A stretch of DNA of 7,710 nt from an uncultured Prevotellaceae bacterium (GTDB taxonomy: Bacteria > Bacteroidota > Bacteroidia > Bacteroidales > Bacteroidaceae). Both the position numbers and the translations under genes were made by a program. The stretch covers positions 1 to 7,710 of the forward strand of contig CATXZX010000070.1 of NCBI GenBank assembly GCA_958404085.1. The letters are read 5' to 3'. This document shows positions 1-6,530 of this stretch, one piece after another (within the stretch, counting starts at the first letter, position 1; each line of letters begins with the position of its first letter). The notes beneath the pieces were generated by a model. The model did no database searches. It worked only from the letters and a program-made list of their open reading frames with translations, and was not told the DNA's origin.

Positions 1-437
1 TCCCAAAGACCCACTTCGCGTCCGGCTCCGGCGCCTCCCCACTGGATGAATCCCTGCGTGGTGTTGCCCACGGGCTGGAGTATCCAGACTTGGTTTTCTT
101 TGGCGGAGGCGTTCTGTATGAGTCTGAGGGCCTGGAACTTCGAAGCCGAGGTGATGAAACGTTCACCGTTGTAGTTCAGGTGGCGTCCCGACTTGTTGGT
201 AATGCGGGCATTGTTCTGTCTGCCGGTGAGTTTCCATAACTGGGCATCGGTCCGGGCCGCAGTGCCGGTGAGGATGGGTTTCCCCTCGCCTTCGTCCTGG
301 ATGACGGCACCTCCTTTTCTGAAACGGATGTAGTACCACGTCTCGCCGTCCGCGGCTGAGGTGAATTTCGGCAACGTCTGTGCAAAGCTCCCTATGACGA
401 GCATGCAGCAGCCAAGCAGTAAACCTATTTTCTTCAT
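1..437 (-). CDS. Secreted protein with N-terminal ricin-like beta-trefoil module (partial)
   Basis: This is the first 145 codons of a minus-strand gene whose 3' part lies beyond the left edge. The start is the ATG at 437-435, about 40 nt downstream of a good promoter box. Residues 1-19 form a signal peptide (MKK, hydrophobic core, then SFA before QT) that fits cleavage by signal peptidase I. A Cys pair at residues 10-11 (LLLGCC) could be read as a lipobox, but it lies inside the hydrophobic core, so I prefer cleavage after Ala19. From about residue 32 the sequence reads like a ricin-type beta-trefoil: WYYIRF, then QLWKLTG, an NKSGRHLNYNG stretch, and NQVWILQP. The repeated (Q)xW strands at roughly 40-residue spacing are the visible signature. 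In Bacteroidales such modules often head larger secreted or surface enzymes acting on glycans, but nothing here identifies the downstream domain. There is no clear functional link to the neighbouring export genes. Confidence 0.85.
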   Translation of the reverse strand, partial: MKKIGLLLGCCMLVIGSFAQTLPKFTSAADGETWYYIRFRKGGAVIQDEGEGKPILTGTAARTDAQLWKLTGRQNNARITNKSGRHLNYNGERFITSASKFQALRLIQNASAKENQVWILQPVGNTTQGFIQWGGAGAGREVGLW

Positions 438-476
438 AAATGGGTTGTGTTTGAGTGTGGATGATTCTGATTGTTG

Positions 477-484
477 CAAAGTTA
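477..484 (-). promoter_or_regulatory. Bacteroides-type -7 promoter box for the trefoil-protein gene
   Basis: On the minus strand this reads TAACTTTG, an exact match to the Bacteroides -7 consensus TAnnTTTG, and it lies 39 nt upstream of the ATG at 437. I found no matching TTTG or TTG -33 element at the usual distance upstream, so the call rests on the -7 box and its position. Confidence 0.55.
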
Positions 485-601
485 TCGAATCCGGAAGGCC
501 GGTTCGCCGGATTCCGGACGCCAGGTGTGCAGAAATAAGACTTAGGAGGTGTAAAAGAGTGACGATATCGGAACAAGGAAACGGCCGGGCCGTATAAAAA
601 G

Positions 602-643
602 AAAAAAGCAGGCCGCCATTTCGAAATAGCAGCCTGCTTTTTT
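602..643 (-). terminator. Strong intrinsic terminator, probably bidirectional, after the histidine kinase gene
   Basis: The arms 602-613 (AAAAAAGCAGGC) and 632-643 (GCCTGCTTTTTT) are perfect 12-bp complements. The intervening 18 nt continue the pairing as RNA on the minus strand, with G-U pairs and a UCGA tip, giving a nearly unbroken hairpin. Both sides carry a T run in their own direction of transcription. It starts 20 nt beyond the stop codon of the kinase gene and so ends the minus-strand regulator-kinase operon, insulating the trefoil-protein gene downstream. Its tip contains the ATTTCGAAAT core that recurs in the other two intergenic regions. Confidence 0.9.
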
Positions 644-662
644 TAAATTGTAGCCTTGTGTG

Positions 663-1967
663 TCAGACCGGCACCCGGGCGGTGAATTTTTCGGCCGGAG
701 GAAAACTCAGTGTGAAGCAGCTACCCTTGTCCAGCTCGGACCGGACGCGGATTGTTCCCTTGTGGAGGGTCATGATTTGCTTGCACAGCGACAGGCCGAT
801 GCCCGAACCGCTTTCTTTGGTCGTGAAGAAAGGCACGAAGATCTTTTCCTGAATCTCCGGAAGAATCCCACTTCCGTTGTCCGTGATGTTGATGATGGCT
901 TCGTGGTGCTCGTCGTTCCTGAACCATACGTCGACGTGCGGATCGGGGGTGTCGCTGCATGCCTCGCACGCGTTCTTTATCAGGTTGATGAGTACTTGTT
1001 CGATCTGCCCCTTGTCGGCATGGAACGTCAGGTCGGCCGGGTCGACGTGGATTTGTACCCCTTTGTCGGCATAGAGTTCCTTCAGGTCGTCCACCAAGTC
1101 GCAGACATGTATTTCCGTGTACGTCGGGGTAGGTATGCGGGTGAGCTTCCGGTAATCTTCGATGAAGTGGAGCAGTCCTTCGCTGCGCCGGCGGATGGTC
1201 TGCATGGCTTGCAGCATGAGTTCGTACATGCGCGGCGAGAAACCTTCGTCCGCGCTGCGTTCGCACAGCGTGTCGGAGAGCGACGCGATGGGGGTTATGC
1301 TGTTCATAATCTCATGGGTCAGGACGCGGATCAGCTTCTGCCAGGCTTCCATCTCGTTGCGCTCGAGGATGGAGTGAATGTCTTTCAGCGTAATCAGGTA
1401 GTGCTTGCCCTGCCGGGTCGTGAGCTGGCTGCACGACAGTACGGCCTCGAATTTCCGTTCATCGCTGGTCAGCGTGACGGCACGCGATTCGTTTCCATTC
1501 GGTACGAACCAGTCGGCCGGCGGAACGAACTTGTCGCCCAGCCAGGTATGGGTGGCGCGGTTTTTCCACTCTACGTGTCGGTTGGAGTCGCATATCAGGA
1601 CGGCCGGATCTACCTGGTTCAGTAAAGTCTCGTAGTAGATGCGTTTGGATTCGCCGTCGCTCAGTTGGTCGTGGAAGCGGTTGAAGAGTTTCGAAAGGTT
1701 GTTGGCAATGTCGCGGGTGGTCTGGTTTTTATAGTTACCGGTCAGCTTCGGCATCGCATCGTTGGTACAGATTGATTTGAAGAGCCTGTCGATGCTTTTC
1801 AGCGTGCGGGTCTGGATTCGGTGCAGGTTATAGAAAACCAACAAGGTCATCAGAAAAACGTAAAAAGCACTCCACCGCATGTTTTGCGTAAGGAACCAGA
1901 TGGTCAGGAAGAGCATGCCGCTTACGACGAGCAGGTGAAGGAAAATGATCAGGGAGTAATGTTTCAT
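663..1967 (-). CDS. Sensor histidine kinase (NtrB/AtoS type), partner of the sigma-54 regulator
   Basis: A 434-residue inner-membrane kinase that would autophosphorylate on His and pass phosphate to the regulator encoded just upstream. Two hydrophobic segments (about 5-26 and 34-48) are separated by only about seven residues, so there is no real periplasmic sensor domain. Residues about 52-105 form a linker, and about 110-200 look like a cytoplasmic PAS fold (QVDPAVLICDSNRHVEWKN). The catalytic core is complete: H box VLTHEIMNSITP with His218, N box NLIKNACEA (about 328-336), G1 box DNGSGI (363-368), F box PFFTTK (379-384) and G2 box GSGIGLSL (387-394). The start is set by the ATGA overlap with the regulator's stop codon, implying translational coupling. 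The same frame stays open well upstream, but that part is antisense-free shadow inside the regulator gene. The kinase and regulator families are confident; the signal is unknown. Confidence 0.95.
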   Translation of the reverse strand: MKHYSLIIFLHLLVVSGMLFLTIWFLTQNMRWSAFYVFLMTLLVFYNLHRIQTRTLKSIDRLFKSICTNDAMPKLTGNYKNQTTRDIANNLSKLFNRFHDQLSDGESKRIYYETLLNQVDPAVLICDSNRHVEWKNRATHTWLGDKFVPPADWFVPNGNESRAVTLTSDERKFEAVLSCSQLTTRQGKHYLITLKDIHSILERNEMEAWQKLIRVLTHEIMNSITPIASLSDTLCERSADEGFSPRMYELMLQAMQTIRRRSEGLLHFIEDYRKLTRIPTPTYTEIHVCDLVDDLKELYADKGVQIHVDPADLTFHADKGQIEQVLINLIKNACEACSDTPDPHVDVWFRNDEHHEAIINITDNGSGILPEIQEKIFVPFFTTKESGSGIGLSLCKQIMTLHKGTIRVRSELDKGSCFTLSFPPAEKFTARVPV

Positions 1968-3337
1968 AAACCGAGCTTTTCGATTTTCCGGTACAAGGCA
2001 TAACGTGTGATGCCGAGGTATTCTGCTGCTCGCGAGAGGTTTCCTTCGCTGATGGACATGGCCCGTTCGATGGCCTGTTTCTCCAGTTTGCTCAGATTGA
2101 GTTCCTCGTTCGTGTTTTTCTGTGCGGTCTGTTTGAGCGGCTGGAATACGAAGATTTCGGCTCCCAGCGTGGTGCTGTCGTTCATAATCACCGCCCGTTC
2201 CATGGTGTGCTGCAGTTCGCGCACGTTGCCCGGCCATGTGTGGCGCAGCAACTTGTTTCGTGCCTCGCGGTTCAGGGTGGCGGCTTTTTTGCGGTATTTT
2301 CTGGTGTAACGGTTGAGGAAGAATTCGGCTAACAGCAGGATGTCGTTCTCCCGTTCGCGCAGTGGCGGAATCTGTATCTCCACGGTATTGATGCGGTAGA
2401 GCAGGTCTTGCCTGAAAGAACCTTCGGCTACCATCCGGTGGATGTCTGCGTTGGTGGCGCAAAGGAGCCTTACGTCGATTGGAACGGACGTCGTTCCTCC
2501 CAGGCGGCTTATCATCCGTTTTTCGATGGCAGTCAGGAGTTTCGACTGCATGGGCAACGACAGATTGCCTATCTCGTCGAGGAAAAGCGTACCGCCCGAG
2601 GCAACCTCCATGCGCCCGGCCTTGGCTTTGCGTGCGTCGGTAAAAGCTCCTTTCTCGTAGCCGAACAGCTCGCTCTCGAACAGTCCTTCGGGCACGCCGC
2701 CGAGGTCTATCGGAACGAAAGGCCTGTCGCACCGGTCGGAACAGCGGTGAAGCCGGCGGGCAATGACGTCTTTTCCCGTTCCGTTCTCGCCGAGAATCAG
2801 CACGTTCGCATCGGTCTTGCTCAGTTTTTCGATGGTGGCGAAGATTTGCTGCATGGCTTTGGATTCGCCTATGATGTTTTCGTCTTTCTCGTCCTCGTTT
2901 TCGCTCAGCACCTGTATTTGTTCTTGCAGTTGTGTCACCTTGTTGTGCGAACGGCGCAGTTCCATGCCGGCATGCAGCGTACCCAGCAGTTTTTCGCGCG
3001 TCCAGGGTTTGGGTATGAAGTCGAGCGCTCCGGCTTTGATGGCACTGACAGCCTTTTCGGTGTCGGCATAGGCTGTCAGGAATATGACTACGGCCTGTGC
3101 GTCTACCTTCAGAATGTGTGCAAGCCAGTCCATTCCCTCTTGTCCGCTGCTTGCGTCGCGCCTGAAGTTCATGTCCAGCAGAATGATGTCCGGGTGATAC
3201 ATGTCCATCAGGGCATCGATGCGTTCCGGATTTGTCGTGACAATGATTTTCTCCGACAGCGGCTCCAGCAGCAGGTTCAGTGCAAACAATACGTCCTTAT
3301 TATCGTCGACGATGAGTATTTTACCGAATTTTTCCAT
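1964..3337 (-). CDS. Sigma-54-dependent response regulator (NtrC/AtoC/ZraR family)
   Basis: A 457-residue cytoplasmic activator with the usual three parts. Receiver (about 5-120): acidic pair D11/D12, phosphoacceptor D55 (IILLDMNF), T88 and K110 (FIPKPW). AAA+ domain (about 155-390): Walker A GENGTGKD (183-190), sigma-54 contact loop GAFTDA (230-235), Walker B GGTLFLDE (248-255), FRQDLLYRIN with arginines 309 and 315, and WPGNVREL (368-375). Fis-type helix-turn-helix (about 415-457), ending GNLSRAAEYLGITRYALYRK. The ATPase loop has Asp where the textbook motif GAFTGA has Gly, and Walker A has N and D in place of the common S and E. The start ATG at 3337 places the receiver at the very N-terminus; the open frame continues upstream but would encode low-complexity sequence across the divergent promoters. 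The kinase follows with a 4-nt overlap. It most likely activates the sigma-54 promoter at 3628-3643. Confidence 0.96.
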   Translation of the reverse strand: MEKFGKILIVDDNKDVLFALNLLLEPLSEKIIVTTNPERIDALMDMYHPDIILLDMNFRRDASSGQEGMDWLAHILKVDAQAVVIFLTAYADTEKAVSAIKAGALDFIPKPWTREKLLGTLHAGMELRRSHNKVTQLQEQIQVLSENEDEKDENIIGESKAMQQIFATIEKLSKTDANVLILGENGTGKDVIARRLHRCSDRCDRPFVPIDLGGVPEGLFESELFGYEKGAFTDARKAKAGRMEVASGGTLFLDEIGNLSLPMQSKLLTAIEKRMISRLGGTTSVPIDVRLLCATNADIHRMVAEGSFRQDLLYRINTVEIQIPPLRERENDILLLAEFFLNRYTRKYRKKAATLNREARNKLLRHTWPGNVRELQHTMERAVIMNDSTTLGAEIFVFQPLKQTAQKNTNEELNLSKLEKQAIERAMSISEGNLSRAAEYLGITRYALYRKIEKLGL

Positions 3338-3355
3338 ATAATGGTTGTTTGCGGG

Positions 3356-3363
3356 CAAAGGTA
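3356..3363 (-). promoter_or_regulatory. Bacteroides-type -7 promoter box for the regulator-kinase operon
   Basis: The minus strand reads TACCTTTG, an exact TAnnTTTG match, followed by C as is common in these promoters. It lies 18 nt upstream of the regulator's ATG, so the leader would be very short (roughly 10-15 nt). No convincing -33 element was found. The box suggests that the two-component genes are made constitutively by the housekeeping polymerase and not through sigma-54. Confidence 0.6.
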
Positions 3364-3421
3364 CGAAAAAAATATTTTTGGCTGTCCGGTAAACCCGCAG
3401 ATAGTGGAAAAGTCGGTCACG

Positions 3422-3438
3422 GACGCACTTGTTGCGTC
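3422..3438. repeat. 17-bp palindrome, candidate regulator-binding site
   Basis: GACGCA and TGCGTC form perfect 6-bp arms around a 5-nt spacer (CTTGT). The centre is about 224 bp upstream of the predicted sigma-54 transcription start, within the range at which NtrC-type activators act from enhancer sites. Binding by the neighbouring regulator is inferred from position and symmetry only. Confidence 0.4.
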
Positions 3439-3443
3439 GGACG

Positions 3444-3468
3444 GGCCAGCTATTTTGAAATGCGGGCC
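3444..3468. repeat. Imperfect palindrome with the core GCTATTTTGAAATG
   Basis: The arms GGCC (3444-3447 and 3465-3468), GC (3449-3450 and 3462-3463) and ATTT/AAAT (3452-3455 and 3458-3461) can fold around the centre, with small bulges. The core at 3449-3462 differs by one base from the core in the terminator at 602-643 (read on the minus strand), and a third relative sits at 6515-6530. There is no T run here, so it is not an obvious terminator. It could be a remnant of a dispersed small repeat or a protein-binding site. Confidence 0.4.
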
Positions 3469-3534
3469 ACCTGGTCCGAATTACAAGGCCCCGGATGCGG
3501 CGTTGGCCTGCTTCGGTGGAGATACTTGTGCGTT

Positions 3535-3552
3535 GCGTGCGTTTTCGCACGC
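3535..3552. repeat. 18-bp palindrome (GCGTGCG-4-CGCACGC), candidate enhancer site or hairpin
   Basis: Two perfect 7-bp arms flank a TTTT spacer. The centre lies about 110 bp upstream of the predicted sigma-54 start site, a typical enhancer position for an NtrC-type activator. The sequence before it (ACTTGTGCGTTGCGT) resembles the first palindrome (ACTTGTTGCGT), which suggests that the two sites are related. The right arm is followed by CTTTTGTT, so a weak terminator for rightward transcripts is an alternative reading. Confidence 0.45.
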
Positions 3553-3627
3553 CTTTTGTTCGGTATTGCACACCTTTTTGTTTCTTCTTGAATGTATAGA
3601 ATGTTGATAAATAATAGATTATATTTT

Positions 3628-3643
3628 TGGCACGATATTTGCT
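3628..3643 (+). promoter_or_regulatory. Sigma-54 (RpoN) -24/-12 promoter driving the export operon
   Basis: The sequence TGGCACGATATTTGCT matches the sigma-54 consensus TGGCACG-N4-TTGCT at every conserved position: GG at 3629-3630, then ten bases, then GC at 3641-3642. Transcription should begin near 3653-3655, about 15 nt before the ATG at 3669, in an A-rich leader. The flanking region is AT-rich, and palindromes lie 100-230 bp upstream. The divergently encoded protein is exactly the type of activator such a promoter requires. Confidence 0.92.
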
Positions 3644-3668
3644 TTGTGAAAATATAAAAAGAAAAAAG

Positions 3669-5171
3669 ATGAAAAGAAAAATTCTATTGAGTACTGTCAT
3701 GTGCGTAGCCCTTTCTGGACACACGGCAACGACCGATACAACCGCATACGTGCTGACTTTGCCCGAAGCGATTCGGTTGGCTCAGCTTCATTCGCCCGAT
3801 GCGCGGTCTGCGCGTCATACGTTTCGTTCAGCCTATTGGAACTACCGTTATTACAAGGCCAACTACCTGCCTTCGCTGACTCTTACTTCTAACCCTTCGC
3901 TCAACCGGTCCATCAATAAAGTGACGCAAGGCGACGGTACGGTACGTTTTGTGGAGCAGAACTTGCTCAGTACCGACCTTTCGCTGACCATGACGCAAAA
4001 CATCGCGTTGACGGGCGGTTCGGTCTTTTTGGAAACTTCGCTCCAGCGTCTGGACCAGCTCGACAGCAAAGTGGTATCGTGGAACAGTTCGCCGGTAAAC
4101 TTCGGTATCAGTCAGTCGCTCTTCGGCTACAACAGCCTGAAGTGGAGCCGCCGTATCGAACCCGTGCGCTACCAGGAAGCGCGGAAGACCTACGTAGAGA
4201 CACTTGAACTGGTGGCCAGCAGCGCCGTGACGAAGTTTTTCCGGCTGGCTGCGGCACAGAGCAATTACGAGATGGCTTGCGCCAATTACGCCAACGCCGA
4301 TACACTGGCCCGTTTCGGTCGCGGCCGTTACGAGATAGGCCGCATACCCGAGAGCGAGATGCTTCAGCTCGAACTCAACAAACTGACGGAGGAGTCGAAC
4401 CGCATGAATGCTGCCATCGAGGTAGACAATTGCGTCCAGGAGCTTCGTTCGTACCTCGGCCTGCAGGATGACAAGCCGTTGCAGGTGGCCGTGGACGACA
4501 ATCTCCCCGATTTTTCAATCGGTCTGGCCGAGGCGTTGAAACAGGCCAATCTCAACAGCCCCGACATCCAGACCATGATACGCCGCAAGCTCGAGGCGCG
4601 CAGTTCGGTGGCCCAGGCGCGTTCCAATGCCGGACTGAAGGCCGATCTCTACATGCGTTTCGGACTCACGCAGACCGCCAGCGAACTATCGGATGCCTAC
4701 CGGCGGCCGCTCGACCAACAGTACGTATCTGTCGGCATCTCACTGCCTATCCTCGACTGGGGACGCGGACGGGGACAGGTGCGTGTGGCACGCTCCAATA
4801 AGGACCTTGTGGACACACAGGTGGAACAGAGCCGCATCGACTTCGACCGCAATGTCCGCAAACTGGTCAACCAGTTCAACCTGCAGCGGCAGCGCGTACA
4901 CATTGCCGAGCGGGCCGACGACATGGCACGGCGCCGGAACGACGTGGCGCGCGGACTTTATCTGCTCGGCAAGTCTACGATTCTCGACCTGAACGCCTCG
5001 GTCAGCGAAAAAGACCAGGCCCGCAGCAAATACATCCAGTCCGTCTACGATTACTGGAGCCTGTATTACTCCTTGCGCAGCGTGACGCTGTACGACTTCG
5101 AGAAGCGGGAGCCCCTGACGGCCGACTACGAGAAACTGATTGATGAGCAAATGGAAAATGACAACAAATAA
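3669..5171 (+). CDS. TolC-family outer-membrane efflux protein
   Basis: A 500-residue outer-membrane channel subunit that would form the exit duct of a tripartite exporter. Residues 1-20 are a signal peptide (MKRK, hydrophobic stretch, GHTA before TTDTT). The mature protein has the two-fold internal repeat of the family. The first half starts at the characteristic LTLPEAIRLAQLHSPD (about 29-44). The second half starts with LAEALKQANLNSPDIQ and contains the diagnostic strand-turn VSVGISLPILDWGRGRGQ (353-370). Long Arg/Gln/Ala-rich helices follow in the periplasmic parts. There is no lipobox Cys after the signal. An in-frame ATG at 3627 lies upstream of the predicted transcription start, so 3669 is the start; it follows an A-rich GAAAAAAG leader. 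The adaptor gene begins 9 nt after the stop. The protein ends in a charged tail (EQMENDNK). Substrate unknown. Confidence 0.95.
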   Translation: MKRKILLSTVMCVALSGHTATTDTTAYVLTLPEAIRLAQLHSPDARSARHTFRSAYWNYRYYKANYLPSLTLTSNPSLNRSINKVTQGDGTVRFVEQNLLSTDLSLTMTQNIALTGGSVFLETSLQRLDQLDSKVVSWNSSPVNFGISQSLFGYNSLKWSRRIEPVRYQEARKTYVETLELVASSAVTKFFRLAAAQSNYEMACANYANADTLARFGRGRYEIGRIPESEMLQLELNKLTEESNRMNAAIEVDNCVQELRSYLGLQDDKPLQVAVDDNLPDFSIGLAEALKQANLNSPDIQTMIRRKLEARSSVAQARSNAGLKADLYMRFGLTQTASELSDAYRRPLDQQYVSVGISLPILDWGRGRGQVRVARSNKDLVDTQVEQSRIDFDRNVRKLVNQFNLQRQRVHIAERADDMARRRNDVARGLYLLGKSTILDLNASVSEKDQARSKYIQSVYDYWSLYYSLRSVTLYDFEKREPLTADYEKLIDEQMENDNK

Positions 5172-5180
5172 GTAAAGAAT

Positions 5181-6434
5181 ATGGATATTAAGATTAAAAA
5201 AAGACCGTGGTATCTGCGTTACAAGTGGTACTTGGCCGGTGGATTGGTATTTGTGGCTTTTTCGGTTTATGTGCTGATAAGCAGCCTGGGACCGCGCAAA
5301 CTGCGTGTCGACACCGAGGGGATTCAGATTTCCGAGGTACGGAAAGACAAGTTCATGGAGTACGTCGAGACCGAAGGCGTCGTGCAACCCATTCTGACGC
5401 TTAAAGTCAACACGCGCGAGGCAGGCAGTGTGGAGCGCATCGTGGGCGAGGAAGGCAACAAGATGGAGAAGGGAGACACCATCCTGGTACTTTCCAACCC
5501 GGACCTCGAACGCGATATAGAGGAACAGCGCGATGCGCTCGAAAAGCAGCTTATCTCGTACCGCGAGCAGGAAATAGAAATGGAACAGAAAAGCCTGACG
5601 CTGAAAAAACAGGCCCTCCAGAACGAATATGAGCTTAGCAGTCTGCGCGAGCGGTACAACCTGGATGCCAAGGAGTACCAGATGGGCTACTCCAGCAAGG
5701 CGCAGTTCAAGGTGGCCGAAGACGAATATAATTATAAGGTGAAGGCGGCCGAACTGGAACGCCAGAGCCTGAAGCACGATTCGGCCGTTACACGCATCCG
5801 CCGCCAACTGATTGCATCGGACCGCGAGCGCGAAATGAAGAAGTTCGACCGCATGCGCGAACGTCTGGGACGGTTGGTCGTCACCGCACCGGTGAGCGGA
5901 CAGCTCAGCTTTGTGAATGTTACTCCCGGACAGCGGATTGCGGCCGGCGAGTCCATAGGCGAGATAAAAGTACTCAGCCAGTTCAAAATCAATGTCTCGC
6001 TCAGTGAGTTTTACATAGACCGTATCGTGAGCGGCCTGCCGGCTTCCGTCACCTACCGCGACAAGAAATATGTCTTGCGTGTATCCAAAGTGGTCCCCGA
6101 GGTCAAGAAAGACCGTACGTTCGAGGTCGACTTGGTCTATGTGGGCGAGGTTCCCGACAACGTGCGCGTCGGAAAGACCTTCCGTGTGCAGATAGAACTC
6201 GGACAACCCGAGCAGGCTGTCGTCATACCGCGCGGCGATTTCTATGCAGCTACGGGTGGCCGCTGGATTTACAAAGTGACGGCCGACGGCAGCAAGGCAG
6301 TACGGGTGCCCGTCAACATAGGCCGGCAGAATCCCCAGCAGTACGAAGTACTCGGAGGTCTGAAGCCGGGCGACAAAGTGATTACCGCCGGATACAGCCG
6401 CTACGGCGATGTGGGCGAATTGATACTGAAATAA
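5181..6434 (+). CDS. HlyD/MacA-type periplasmic adaptor (membrane fusion protein)
   Basis: A 417-residue adaptor that would connect an inner-membrane ABC permease to the TolC channel. A basic N-terminus is followed by one membrane anchor (about 16-35) with no cleavage site or lipobox. Then come the first half of a lipoyl-like domain (about 62-105; GSVERIVGEEGNKMEKGDTILVL split over the usual turn), a long Glu/Gln/Arg-rich coiled-coil hairpin (about 107-229), the second lipoyl half (RLVVTAPVSGQLS, 231-243, through TPGQRIAAGESIGEI), a beta-barrel domain (about 265-340), and a membrane-proximal domain ending PGDKVITAGYSRYGDVGELIL. The hairpin is long, as in adaptors of ABC exporters that contact TolC directly. 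The gene is 9 nt behind the TolC gene, so the two are co-transcribed. The start is the first ATG after the TolC stop. Confidence 0.95.
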   Translation: MDIKIKKRPWYLRYKWYLAGGLVFVAFSVYVLISSLGPRKLRVDTEGIQISEVRKDKFMEYVETEGVVQPILTLKVNTREAGSVERIVGEEGNKMEKGDTILVLSNPDLERDIEEQRDALEKQLISYREQEIEMEQKSLTLKKQALQNEYELSSLRERYNLDAKEYQMGYSSKAQFKVAEDEYNYKVKAAELERQSLKHDSAVTRIRRQLIASDREREMKKFDRMRERLGRLVVTAPVSGQLSFVNVTPGQRIAAGESIGEIKVLSQFKINVSLSEFYIDRIVSGLPASVTYRDKKYVLRVSKVVPEVKKDRTFEVDLVYVGEVPDNVRVGKTFRVQIELGQPEQAVVIPRGDFYAATGGRWIYKVTADGSKAVRVPVNIGRQNPQQYEVLGGLKPGDKVITAGYSRYGDVGELILK

Positions 6435-6457
6435 CTCGAAACTTCATGTGTGTGTTA

Positions 6458-6500
6458 GTCCGCTCCTTCCGGTCGGTAATGGCCGGAAGGGCAGGCGGAC
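6458..6500 (+). other. Intergenic hairpin between the adaptor and permease genes
   Basis: GTCCGC (6458-6463) pairs with GCGGAC (6495-6500), and CCTTCCGG (6465-6472) pairs with CCGGAAGG (6483-6490). The tip is 10 nt, with one unpaired base on the left and four on the right. The 14 paired bases are GC-rich and should fold stably. No T run follows, so it is unlikely to be a simple terminator. It may protect the upstream tolC-adaptor transcript or reduce expression of the downstream permease genes. Confidence 0.65.
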
Positions 6501-6514
6501 GAAACAAGCGGCCT

Positions 6515-6530
6515 GCTATTTCGAAAAAGC
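6515..6530. repeat. Small palindrome GCTATTTCGAAAAAGC, third copy of the intergenic core
   Basis: The arms GCT-A-TTT and AAA-A-AGC pair around CG with a single A-A mismatch. The first 12 bases equal those of the terminator core at 617-630 (minus strand), and the preceding bases GGCCT resemble the terminator's GGCT. The right-hand GGCC arm seen in the other two copies is missing here. No T run follows. Confidence 0.4.

Noticed and set aside
660..1625. Open frame of 321 codons on the plus strand, antisense to the kinase
   Set aside because: It is the complement of a complete histidine kinase catalytic core, with no family signature and no promoter.
1968..2732. Upstream extension of the kinase reading frame by 255 codons
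   Set aside because: It lies entirely within the regulator gene in another frame and is Arg/His-rich nonsense. The ATGA overlap gives a natural start at 1967.
3434..3448. Possible minus-strand sigma-54 promoter (TGGCCCG-N4-ACGC) for the regulator operon
   Set aside because: The GG-N10-GC spacing is right, but the -12 half reads ACGC and not TTGC, and the -24 half has a mismatch. The TAnnTTTG box nearer the start is a better explanation.
2408..3607. Open frame of 399 codons on the plus strand, antisense to the regulator and running into the divergent region
   Set aside because: The opposite strand encodes a complete NtrC-type protein with all motifs. This frame has no recognisable domain and no promoter.
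3338..3724. Upstream extension of the regulator reading frame by 129 codons
   Set aside because: It would cross the divergent promoter region and the tolC start, and encodes low-complexity sequence. The receiver domain begins right after the ATG at 3337, next to a good promoter box.
4740..6206. Open frame of 488 codons on the minus strand, antisense to the TolC and adaptor genes
   Set aside because: It spans the end of one well-recognised gene and most of another, shows no domain, and arises from GC-biased codon use in the real genes.
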